Part shown: positions 32,670 to 44,200 of the stretch, one piece after another
Layout: each line of letters begins with the position of its first letter
Position numbering within the stretch: position 1 is the first letter of the stretch
Assembly: GCA_006538405.1 (NCBI GenBank)
Contig: BJKQ01000015.1
Location: 1,116,001-1,180,000, forward strand
DNA: 64,000 nucleotides
From: Hansfordia pulvinata
Taxonomy: Eukaryota; Ascomycota; Sordariomycetes; Xylariales
Direction of reading: 5' to 3'
Program-made: the position numbers and the translations under genes
Notes under the pieces: model-generated
Database searches by the model: none
What the model was told of the DNA's origin: nothing
The model's input: only the letters and a program-made list of their open reading frames with translations

Positions 32670-35268
32670 ATGCCGCCGCGGCCTCTGCTTCCAGCCATCT
32701 CGATTAGGCCTAGTCCCTATGGCACGCAAGCCCCGCCGCCTCAGCCGTTGGACAAGAACGAACGCAGCGCCTGTTCCGAGTGTCGCAGGTCAAAACGCGC
32801 TGTGTGTGGAGCTTCTCTTGCCTCTCTTCCTGTCCCCTTTCCCCCTTTTCCCTAGGGTTCGCCTTGTCATTCATTAAGTGCCTACTACCTACCTATATAA
32901 TCCTCTTTTCCCCGACTGACCAGATGAACCGGTGGCACTTCTCAGTGCGACGGCCAGCAGCCCGCCTGCGGCGCGTGTCGCAAGCGTCGGAAAGACTGCG
33001 TCTATGGCGTTCATCGTAGACATCAGCTCAAGAGAGCCCAGGATCAGCTTCACCAAGCCACCGACCTTTTAGGTCGTCTGAAGAGCCTCCCCGAACGTGA
33101 TGCCTTGACCCTTTTGCAGCAGATCAGGTCCGGCCAAAGCCCGGGCATGCAGGCGGCGCCCGCGTATCCGAGCCCCCTGAGCACACAACGCCCATCAGAC
33201 CACCTCACCGCACGCGGCTTGCTTCCCCAGACCGAGTTCACTTTCGAATTCGAGACCACGGCACTGCATGGCTCGATGTATCAAATCCTACTGCCGCTGA
33301 ACATGCTGAATGTGAACTTCTCTCCCTTTGATAAGCTGCCACCCCTGAGCTCAACGTCTGGGCTGAGGCAGACTCTCGTGGAGGCTACAAGATACCCCTC
33401 TCCATTTACCACGCCGACTGAAAGCTTTCGCCAGCAGCAAAGTGCCGAGCCTGACTTGTTAGGGCCTCCCAGTCCCCTAGAGCTGTGTGATGCCCGCTTA
33501 GCAGGGCTTGACATTGGGTATTGGTCCAAAGCACCTGTCACCAACGAATGCGCCGCATCGCTGATCTCGTCTTACCTTCGGACGCACCATACCATGACTG
33601 TCTTGTTCGATGCCGACCTGTTCCTTGATGACTTGATCGCTCAGAGGACCGACTTCTGCTCCCACTTTCTCGTCGCGTCCATCCTCCTTGCTGCCTCGGT
33701 GCGTGTCAGTCTTGACCTTGGATCACACAATAAACTAACAACCGTCTTATTCAAGGCCTCGTTTTTCTCACCAAGCAACGCAACGAAAAGCTTGTCGAGC
33801 TACCTCAGGAGAGATGCATTGAGGTTTTTCGAAGCGGAGCAATGCTGCGAGAACATTATCAACGTGGCCGCCACCAACGTCTACTGCCTGGCCACCTACT
33901 ACGTCAGGGACATGAAGCTAGCGGAGAGGTTGATGCACACCATCAGGTCCATGTCAAGGGCGATGAATCTAATCGACACCGATCACCGCAGCCATGCTGC
34001 CATGTCCCTTCGGCAACTGCCCTTGGCAACAGCCAGGGCCACCGCCTACGTTGCCTGGGGCGCTTACGTGATGTTGAGGTGAGACCTTAGAACCGACTAT
34101 CAATGAATCCTGTTCTCCCCGAGACCAAGTCGACTAACCGGCGCAGCACCCACAACTTCCACTGGCGTGATAGTACCATGCGGTGGCCGCCGGCGCTGCC
34201 CATACCCGGCAGCGAGCCCGGCAGTTACTTCCGATACACCAACAAGGCTTTCGTGATGATTTGCAGGTTCTTCACCCTCTGGCAGGAGGTCTCCGTGGTG
34301 TACTACGCGAACGACCCCCAGCCGATAGCTGATCGGGTGCCCCTGAGCTTCGCCGAGTCCAAGTACCAACGGCTGCTCCAGTGGTCCGACAGCATGGACT
34401 ACGATCTCACCCGGCAGGGCCTCCCATCGAGCCAGGTCCTCCTCTTCCAGTAAGACCACCTAAGCACTGACGCCCCCATATCGTCAAACAGTGCATACGT
34501 ACTGATACACAGCCGCATCCCCGCAGCATGTGGCTCCACGCGGCGGTCCTGCAGATCTTCCAGCCCTTCATGCCTACGTGCGCGGACCGGCGCCTGGCCA
34601 GCTTCACGTCGACCGACGCCTCGCCCCGCGCCGTCTTCGCCGCCTCCCTCAACCAGCTCAAGCGCCTGCTCGTCGTCTACCGCATGTGTGACGCCGAACG
34701 CGACGTCCTCTACAGCCCATTTGTCAACACGTGCCTCATGGCCGTCGCCAACTCGGTCTGCCGCGCCGGCGGCGACGACTGGCAGGGTGGCGGCGGCATG
34801 ACCGGGCGGCGGCCCGACAATGACGACGACGAGTGGCGGTTCTACTTCATGCTCTGCGTGCGCTTCTGGCAGGTCCTGTACCAGGCGTACCCCGTCTTCA
34901 TCGACGTCGCGCAGGCCTTCCTCAGCATGGCCATCGAGGGGGGCCGCATCTCGGGCGCCGAGGCCCAGGAGCTGCTGCAGGAGATCAGGGCCCGGGGCGG
35001 CCACGGGGACGCTCTCGGCGGAGGCAGCGACGGCGGCACGGACGACAGTGTCGAGAGCGCCCGCGGTAGCAGTGTCGGCAGTAGCGGCGTGGGCGGCGGC
35101 GGAGGGGGAGGAGGATTCGAGACAGCCGGCATCAACGATGACACCACGCTCATCGTCGACTACGAGACTGCGCTGACCGACGCCGACGAGGCCAGGTGCG
35201 CCAGGCTGGCGAGCAAGTTTGAAGAGGTCTCGCTGATCGACGAGTTCATTGTTCAAGGTCCAACTTGA
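32670..35268 (+). CDS. Zn2Cys6 transcription factor B of a divergent pair
   Basis: Paralogue of the regulator at 28289-30824. Exons 32670-32801, 32946-33698, 33756-34078, 34147-34449, 34527-35268; 750 aa. Zinc cluster CSECRRSKRA/CDGQQPACGACRKRRKDC, then a short coiled coil (HRRHQLKRAQDQLHQATDLL). The middle domain has LISSYLRTHHTMTVLFDADL, LVASILLAAS/ASFFSPSN, YVAWGAYVMLS/THNFHWRD and LLFH/MWLHAAVLQIFQPF. All introns have good signals (donors GTGTGT, GTGCGT, GTGAGA, GTAAGA; branch sites such as CTAAC and CTGAC). The C-terminal ~100 residues contain a Gly/Ser-rich linker. The frame is intact. Target pathway unknown; it may control its own partner or the nearby polysaccharide genes. Confidence 0.88.
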
Positions 35269-37582
35269 ATATAGTGGACGCAAGTAGAACGAATGCCAGT
35301 TTCCACTCAAGTAATACTCTCTTCAACCATGTTCTCAGACTAGGACTGGCAGATTGAAATATTTCCGTGAAAGCTGCACGTATCAGGAAGCTGAGAGAAG
35401 TCAGAGTTCAGCATCCGCGCCTGGGCCTTCCAAGCGGCAGATTCTGATAGATATGAGAAAATGAGGCGGGGTTCAGCAGCTCAAGTTTCGCATGTCCCGG
35501 ACTCAATATTGATAGCTGTCTGCATGCGGCCGGTGGTCAGTTCGCAGGGCATCTTGACTATGCTCAAACCCTGAAACGCTTACAAGTTATGACTCTCTGC
35601 TCGTCATGTTTCCACTCACAGCGTGTAGGGGCTCCTTGAGGCACAGCGAAGCATTGCCAATACAAAGTCAAGTGCACGACGGACTCCTAGGTCTTGACGC
35701 TGGAAACTCCCAAGCAAACACACATACTTGGCATCGTATTGCGAAGTGAGCATAGACTGCATCCCAGTCTACGTCGCGTTGTGTCGGGGTATCCTGGCCC
35801 GTGGCACTGCTCGCACACGAGCCTCGATGTGCCCCTCACCCCGCGTACAAATAGATGATATCCCACACCACGCCCGGTGCAAAAGTCTACGCGCCGGGAG
35901 TCGCAGGGGAAATGGCCAAGCAAACGTATCGTTTGAGCAAGGCTTCTATTGGACCTCCCTCACAAATCCAGGGGCACGAGCCGGCAAAAGCTGGCCGGGC
36001 CTCAAGGCGGCAGAACTGCGAGACGTTCGCTGGAAAAGTCCGCGGGGTAATCTGGCGTCTTCACAGGACCCTACGTTGCATCCCTGATTGGCTTGAGAGG
36101 TGCCGCTCCAATGCCGGGTTCAGCCCTGTCCTGCGCGCGCTGGCTTGGGTGCAACCCTAGCAGCGGGATGAATTGTCGATCCCACATGCTACGCGATACT
36201 CTGTATGCTGGATTTCTTTGGCTGGGGGCTGACGGCGCTGACTCATAGCACACATCGATCTCCCTGCCAGCAAAGACACCTGTTCTCAGTCGAGGCTATT
36301 TGGCGGTTTTGCAGCCGTGGTGAGCCGCTGCGATGGAAATAGGAAGCACGTTAAGGGGTCCAATGCGATCCAAGCACGAGTTTGATTCAGACGAACGTGT
36401 GCGCAGGGTCCACTTGTCGACTGGTTCACGAGCACTCGTATCTGACGTGCATGCATATGGTCTGTGACAAGCTGGAAAGGGAATGTGCTGGCTGGAACGA
36501 TGCCTCGGGGCAACGGGCAAGACGGTGGGTGGAAGCCGTGCGCCACGCGACGCGCGACGTCGAGCGAGATGACAAGCGCCGGAGGCCAAGGACGCGCATC
36601 AACGACCGGCGGCCGGCGGCCGGTTTGCCTCGGGTCCAGGGGCTTGGAACCGGGGCAAACGTCGTCGCTCGCTCCTGGTTTGCGAAGAAAGGGACCCAGT
36701 GCTCTGGCCAGTCCGGCCACCTCGGCCACTATGGTGGCAGGAGAGAATGCGCGCGCGAGGGGGATGATTGGCTCGGCAGCGGCGAGCCATGCTCTGCATC
36801 GCAGTCAGCCCAACGGCTTGTCGGGGATGGCTTCATTCGTCTTCGATGACAGAGAAGGCGAGAGAAGGGGGATGGAGGCAGCGCAAGGGGGGCAAAGTGG
36901 GCAGCCCAGGTCACGTTGCCAGGCCGGGAGGGCCTCGTAGGCTGGGCAAGCGGAACCACAGGCCGAGCGAGACGGAGGCGCGGCGGGCGGAGCAGGGTGC
37001 GTGGACAAGAGTGTGTGGTGGACGGGGAGGAGTGCGTACGAGTACTTAGTCGTACGGCGTAAGGGGGGACCGGTTTGGATGCGTTGGCACGAGCTGCCTC
37101 TGCAGGACCCCACCTCCCGCGTGGACAACGGGGATTGGACGAGGCGAAACCGCCCGGAGCGCATCGCCAGAAGCCTTCCGACCGGGGCGCAAGAGGCGGG
37201 CGGGGCTTTCAGACGACGGCAGCCCAGCAGGGGAAGCGGGAGGCGGGAGGCTGTCAGGCGAGGGGCCATCCGGATGCTGACCGCCGCCTCGGTTATCGTG
37301 ACGCAGGCCACCGCAGTCGTGAACGTATGAGGAAAAGGCGGGAGGAAGCCATGCAAGATGCACGATGCAAAGCCAACTCACGCTTGACCGATGCCCTTGT
37401 AAGCCTGGGGGCGCGTACTCGCAGACTCATCCCCAGCCTACCTCTAGGTAGCTTAGGGGACTTTGGCTGCTCCGTTCATGCCCTTTCTGCTCAGAGCACT
37501 ACTCTCCCACGGCGCAGCACCTCGATGCTGCTCTGACGGCCTTGCCGACCGAGTCTCCATCCTGACCTGTCGAGATTTGTCC

Positions 37583-37623
37583 GGATCTGATCTGATCTGA
37601 GCTGACCCGAGCTGACTCGACCT
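37583..37623. repeat. imperfect GATCT pentanucleotide repeat
   Basis: GATCTGATCTGATCT followed by decaying GAGCTGACCC-like units. Confidence 0.7.
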
Positions 37624-40330
37624 AGCCGATTAGGCATCATTGGATGACCGGGCTGTCGGTGCGAAGCCAATGAGGAATTTGTACCGTCGAGCAAGCTGCG
37701 CCGCGCGCGCCTTTTCTCACGCGCCCTTCCACCATATGCCGGGCGTTGCGGGCGCAGACGAGTAACTGCACATGGACGTCAATGCGGCTTCGACAGGCTG
37801 GGTTAGGCGCCTCGCTGAGACCGAGTGCCCGGCACGCGGTAGACCTTTGTTCATGCCAGAAAAAGTAACGAGTAATGCACGCCGGTTTGGAAGCAGCAAG
37901 GCCTGCCTGTTGGATTTCCGTATTCAGCTGCTGCGGCGGCCTCCCGTGAGTGCAATGGGCCGCGCGTGGCTCATCTATCTGCGGTGTCGGTCGGCGCTGT
38001 TGCATGACGGCGCCGGGCTGTCTGCAGTCTGGGAGAACCGGCCGAGTTGAGCAGAGCAGAGAAGGGGCGTGCTCGTACCTGGGCTGCGTGATCGACTCGG
38101 CCAATCGTCCCCACCGTGCCGACAAAGGCTCATCAACAAGGGCTTTCGCTGTCTCACGGCTCAGGGGCGAGCCGAACGGCGGCCATCATTCGCTGCTGGA
38201 TTCTGACGAGAAGGACCGCGCGGATCGTGCTGGCAAGGAAACAAAGGCCTAACCCGGTCATCTGACTGATTAATGATCCCTGCCCTGCTGAAGTGTCAAC
38301 TCCAACAATCCACGGCGTGTCGCAGACTTGTCTCTCCGACCAAGGTCCTGGCGAAACAAGCGCCCTCCCGCTATCTTCAGGGGCGGCTTTCTTTGGGTCG
38401 AGCCGCAGCCTTGTCGGCGGCGGCCAGGCTGAGAGCCGCGCCCGGTTGTTCACTGTTCCACAAGTATTCCGTGTGCCTTGCAAATACCGATATTCGGAGA
38501 CCGTCTCACGTGGGACCAGAGGGTGGCCATGTTTTCGCCGCGCCTTTAGTAGCACTTGATTCTTAGCCAGGTGCCTTCGGGGTGGGAAGAGACACATGGT
38601 AACGGGTCCCAGCAGCCCGTCGTCTCCCAAAAGGGCGTTCCCGTCCGACACCCTCACTTGAAGATATGTAGGTAACTTTGGCCTGCGTCATGCGTGGCAT
38701 ACCTCGAGGAGAGCTCCGGAGCTTCTGGCTTACCGTCATTTAGTCTTGGCGGCTCTTCATCTGTGCTGTTAGCGGGCCACGTCTCATACAAGTCGGAAGA
38801 TGGGCGCAGGAGAAGCCGACGCATCTGCCGGCTTGCGGTGTTTTGTTTCCCTTTGCAAATCCTTCGTCTTGTTTCCATATATGGACATCGGAAGTTACCT
38901 GTTTAGTGGCAGGCAAGCACGGTCGCTGCCCATGTACTCGTACAAATAGGTGGCTGAAGCCGTCTGCGTGCTGGCTTTTCTGATTCAGGGCAAGCGGCAG
39001 GTGTTGAATGTGTCTCATACCCCACGGCTACTCGTACGCTATTCGGGCCAGCGCGACGGGAGGGCCAAGGGTGCTAGGCTACGTGGGAGTGTAGTGAGTG
39101 GGCTCGGCCGGGCGCGAGCCAGGCGATGCCGGCCCAACCTGGCCAATATCCACTTATGCCCGCCGCTAGGTTGGGCTGCGAGTGGTCCGTATCTGATGGG
39201 CGAGGTGCCGCGCTTCGTGAGAGATGGCTCAGCGCAGGGGGAGGTCGCAGCCCAGAGACATGAGGTAGCAGTGTCGTGCTGCGTTGTGCTTTGGTCTTGC
39301 AGCAGCGCGTGCAGAACCGTACATGGCGTATGGATCCGGCGGCTGGGAAGCGCTGCAGCCTGCCAGCCAGCAAGCAAGCCAGGCGGCCAGCGAGGTGACA
39401 GCACGCCGCAGGCGGCGCAGGTCCGCAGGCGCTGCAGCTGGGGCCGACCCGCGCTGTTATTCGCGCTGCTTGATGTGCGGGTACTGGTACAGACCGAGGG
39501 AACGGTTTTCCATCGGAAACCCCGTGGAGAGAGGCGCGGGAGGTGTGCGGGCATCTGGCGGAGCGTAGCCGTCCATTCGGAGCAGCCGGGCTGTGTGCTG
39601 AGCGTGCCTCGGACAGTTTCGACAACGTGTTCGCGGCATCGTTGGACAGCGGGCCGGCGGGCGTTGCAGTCGCCATCGCAGCCGCAGCCCCCTGCTTGCG
39701 TGGCGGTCGTTGTGTGAGGTCTCCCTACTAATTGCCTGCGTGCGTGCAAGCGCCTGTGTACGGCGTGGCAGCCGTTTGTTCCTGAGGTTGTGACCGCAAT
39801 GGCGGTGGGCGGTTACACGGTTGACGAAGAGGGAATAGAAGAAGCAACACGGAGCTGCCAGAAGTAAGAAGAGGTTGAAAATCTTGGAGACCTGCTGACG
39901 AAGCGGCTCTCGCGCAGCGGCGGGAGACAGGACGAGGCAAGGAGGTACCTGACAAACGGAACTGAGATGGGCGAGGCAGGTGCGTCTGTCTGCTACTTCT
40001 TTTCCCTCTGTGCGGTCGCCCCTTCCGCCGTCTTGTCTTCTCTCCTCCAGGCTCATAGGTACAGTTTGTCTGGATTTATCATCACAATTATTATTATTCC
40101 CTTCCATCCCCAACTCAGACTCGGCCTTCTGCCATACTTGATCCCTTCAACCACGCAACAACGTCAGATTGGATAGCTACGTGAGCCCTCATCGCCAGCA
40201 TTGAAGGCCGCCTCGACGAATCACAACAGGACCAGTTCCAATCGTCTGGACATCGACCCCGGTCATCGCCCCAGCCTGGGACCCCGGCCTCAACCTTAAC
40301 CTTACCCCCCCTTCGACCCACGCCCTGCTC

Positions 40331-40363
40331 CCGTCCCGTCCCATCCCATCCCATCCCATCCCA
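40331..40363. repeat. CCGTC/CCATC pentanucleotide repeat
   Basis: Two CCGTC and four CCATC units in a pyrimidine-rich stretch about 0.9 kb upstream of the large gene start. Probably within its promoter or 5' leader. Confidence 0.85.
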
Positions 40364-41267
40364 GACTCGCCCTCCCCAAGACTCGCTCCCTCTCGTACAA
40401 GTACTCGACCTGTTCCGGCCTCTGCCCTACTCGTACTTGCTGCTTGCTCACGTTGCCCGTGCCGCGCCGTGCTTGCTCGTGGTACCTGTTGAACTACTGC
40501 GGGTCGGTTCCTTCGCACAGCTGTTCAAACTCCAACACCTACCTTTCACTGCTATATTATACCGATCCTGCGTCTGGGCCGATCCCCCCTTCTTTCCCTC
40601 TTTGGGTTCCTGGCAGCTCACGTACGAATAATCCGTGCTCCGCCGTTGATGGTAATTATCTTGGCCAGAGAAGACCCAAAGACACGCGTGCCGAGCCCAA
40701 CGTACGACCGACTGCTCGTACCGTCCCTCTAATCACCGCAACACGCGCTTCGCACTTGGCCCAACGTTAGCCTGATACCACGGCAGAGATCGAATAGAGA
40801 TAGCCCGCCTCGGGTACTGCCGTGCGTCACCTGCTAAAGAGACCGTCGACTCTCTGCCCCCCCACTCCCCTCTTTGCCGCTGCCACCACCACCAAGCGCA
40901 AGCGTCCGCACGGCGCAATCGCAACCCAAGACTCCCCAACACTCAGCTCACCTCCGTCCGACACCCGGTAGCTCGCCAACCGACCCAACATCTGCCCGAC
41001 GATCGTCAACCCCCAGGAAGCCGACCAGCCAGAACCACGCAACCCCCCTAGACCAAGCCCCCTCCTCCCGACCACCTGCCTCGCTGCAGCTAAAAACAGC
41101 TAGCTGGAAGCTCCCATCCAGCAGCGCCCTGCCAGTGATGCGCACGGAGGGCTAGCTTTTGGGCGTCCCACCTTATGGCTTCACGATGATTTCCATGCAG
41201 AGATCTCTGTCCTCCCCCGTCTGCATTCAGTCATCCCCGCGTGAGTTGCAACTCGACAAACAAGATC

Positions 41268-44200
41268 ATGAGCTCGTCGCGGGCTCGCGCTCCGGCGCCG
41301 AGCTTGTGCCCCGGTTCTAACCTTGGCTCGCGCTCTCCTGCAGCTTCCTCTCCTCCCGAAACCCAACACCCCTCGAGAGCACCAACGCCTCCGCTCGACT
41401 CGGTCCCAGATGCCGCTCGAGCCCACCGCTTCCGCTCCCGTAGCCCGACCAAACGCCCTCGACTCGCCGAGCCCGTCAACTCCCTGCCCATCCGTCGCAG
41501 CGAGGATAGCTCCCGCCATGGCCCGACCACCACCCAGCCCAGAGATGGCGCGAGTGCGTCCAAGAAGCCTATCATAGCCCAGGCTACACAGACCAGTACT
41601 GCCACCGGAGAGGACCAAGATAGGCCCGCGAGGCAGCAGAGCCCGCCCCTCAAAGGAAGAGCTGCGTCACGACCGCCGCCCCAGCCCTTGCTCCCAGACC
41701 TGACCCAATACACAAACCCGCACCTGAGCATCGAGCAGGATGGAACTACGCTGGAGGAGCTTGCCCACCTGGTCAGGCTGTCTAAATACCAAGAGCGCAA
41801 GCGCGCCAATACTCGGGTCCGGCTTCAGAGAAACCTCATATCGACGGCCCTTTCAGCACGCCTCACACGATGTGGCGAAGTCACCCAGCGGAACCTGGCC
41901 GATTGTTTCCGGAAGGACGACAAGCAGGCTTTCTCCAACCTTTTCAGCGCCATTCACGACGTACGATCTTCATGTGAGGCAGCCCGTCGCTTTGCCGTCC
42001 TGGAACCGGAAATGGAATCCTTGCAGTCCCCTGGAGCTGCTCCAACGGATGGCCAGGAGACTCCCGTCGGTGCGAATGACAGCGCAAACTCAGGCGCTTC
42101 TGTTGTCCCCTTCCTCAACGACATATCGGCCTCGGCCCGCGAGGCTTTCCTGAACTTCCTGACCCAGCTCCGGACCAACCCTGACTATCTAGCTACACGA
42201 CTTTGTGCTTTGGATAACTCGGAGCTGCAAGCCCTTGCAGTGTTCCACCAGGGACTGGATCCCGTTGAGAATGTGCCCCATATCGGCCGTATGTCTGAGC
42301 GCGCGCCCTCCGCCGCAAGGAAACCCCCAGGCCCCGCGTACAACGCCGTCGAGCGCCTCCTGTCCTTCCAAAGGCATGATCCCCTCTCGGCTCTCATTTT
42401 CACGTCGTTCGCCAATTCGGCCGGCCCAGACAGTGCCGAGGACAAGCGACGAACCCAGATATGGGCGACGGCCTTTGCCCGCCTACTATCCACTCGCAGC
42501 CACAGTGAGCCGGTGCTCATTTCCATTCTCAATGTTTGGTCTTCGATGCGTGACTGGTCCGGTCGCTCCAACATGGAATGGTACCTGATGAAGATCCTGG
42601 AAGAGGGCGCGTTTCTGCTTGACCGAGCCGAGGACCAGAACGGGACGCGTTTCAACCTTTCGGATTGGACTGCCCAGGATAATGCTGCTGCCGAGGCTTT
42701 CTACACCCGCGCCGTCAAGGAACTCTTTGAGATTATTGACGACGAGGACGCCACAGGTATTCCCGAAGGAGTTATCGAGCTGGGCAACGAAGTTCTCCGT
42801 CGCTTGGACAAATCGCTGGTCGACCATACCCGCAAATGGTTTGTATACAAATGGCTGTTCTCCAGCTGGCTGGTGTCCGTCGTGATGCATCCCGAGAGCT
42901 TTGGTATGATGGCGGAATACCACATCACTGAGTACGGGCGGCACAAGATTCTCAGGCAAGTAGCCAGGAAAGCCCAGGATCTAGTTCTGGACTATCTGAA
43001 GCCCCAATGGAGCCACCCGCAACCCGCGGTCGCGCCGTCTCCGGAGATCAAGGGCCACATTGAGAGGCTAGTAGGCCGCTTCAAGGCCTCGAGGACCCAA
43101 AGAACAGCCCGCCTCTTACCCGCTCGGTCCATCACATCCCTTAGAGAGACGGCCGAGGTCCATCCGTTTCTGGTGGTCAGCCCAGCAGACTTGCTGACTC
43201 TGGTCAATGCTCTTTTCCCGGAGCGCCGACCTCAATCCGCCCACTCAGGCAGTATTCGATCCGGGGCACCGTCTATATCCGGCTTTTCCTCTATCTCCCA
43301 GCCCATGTCTGCCGGCACCGCCAGGAGCAACTTCGACACGGCGTCTGTTCTCAGCATGAGTGCTTCTTCCGTTGTGAGCGACACAACAGCCTCGCGGGAA
43401 CCCCTTGCGGATGATCAGCGTTCCGGAACCCCATCCCGTTACTCGCCCTCTGTCCACGAATCGGCCTCACAGAAGCGCATGAGCAACTACGATGATGATG
43501 GCTACCGTCTTCGACTTGCCTTACATGAGATGGTCCAGATCCTTGGCACCGAGGTTGTGGCTGGTTCCTGCCATCCATGTGCAGAGCGATGGACAGTGCT
43601 GTTCATCTCCGCCGATGGAAACAGTCTCTCCTTGCAGATGACTTACGACCCTGACGACGACCCGGATGAGGAGAACTCTTCCACGACAAGTGACACCGAG
43701 GATGATGAGGTCGATGACAAGCCAGAGCTCGACAAGGACTACCACCAACTACGCGACTCCATTCTGAAACTCGTGGAAGACTTTGAAATCCCCAGGTGCT
43801 CTGAAGACGACGCTGGTAAGACCACCTTGAGCAACCGGGCCCTCGGACTGAAGCGTTACAAGTCCAAGAACAAGGTCATCACCCCAGAATCCTCTATCAA
43901 CAGTCGGAACCCGTACCGGCGGAGGAACGAAGAAAAGACCGCAGAAGAAAGGGACGGCTTCCTGCCAGACAGAGACAGCGTCCAGTCGGACGACGAAAAC
44001 GAACCGGTCTCTGCCCTGATTGCCATGCTCAAAGCTGCTTCTTCCCAGTCCCGCGTCCAGTCGGATTTCGTCTCTGCCCACCTCTATTGGAAAACCTTGC
44101 AACAGCTCAACGCCATTGCCTCCTCGTCGCTGAAGAAGAATGGCTTTGCGTCCCTTTTGAACATCTTCTCCAGAGGACCTCGGGACTCAATTAGACGTTC

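Larger units (their letters stand above)
31006..40436. repeat. dispersed TACTCGTA(C) motif cluster
   Basis: The 8-mer TACTCGTA or its complement TACGAGTA starts at 31006, 31314, 31514, 31659, 37037, 38935, 39029 and 40428, all in intergenic DNA. One more copy is at 15621. The 9-mer form (with C/G) is exact at 31658, 37036, 38935, 39029, 40428 and 15621. Function unknown; a transcription-factor site or a relic of a repeat are both possible. Confidence 0.6.
35269..41267. other. 6-kb region without supportable genes
   Basis: Many overlapping frames on both strands, all lacking domains, signal peptides or plausible start context. It contains four copies of TACTCGTAC/GTACGAGTA (37036, 38935, 39029, 40428), a GATCT-type repeat near 37583-37623 and a CCATC repeat at 40331-40363. 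The last ~1.2 kb is pyrimidine-rich and is probably the promoter and long 5' UTR of the large gene at 41268. A long noncoding RNA or unrecognised spliced gene cannot be ruled out. Confidence 0.5.

Noticed and set aside
38950..39749. Overlapping sense and antisense frames of about 250 codons
   Set aside because: Arg/Pro/Ala-rich translation typical of GC-rich noncoding DNA, with no domains.
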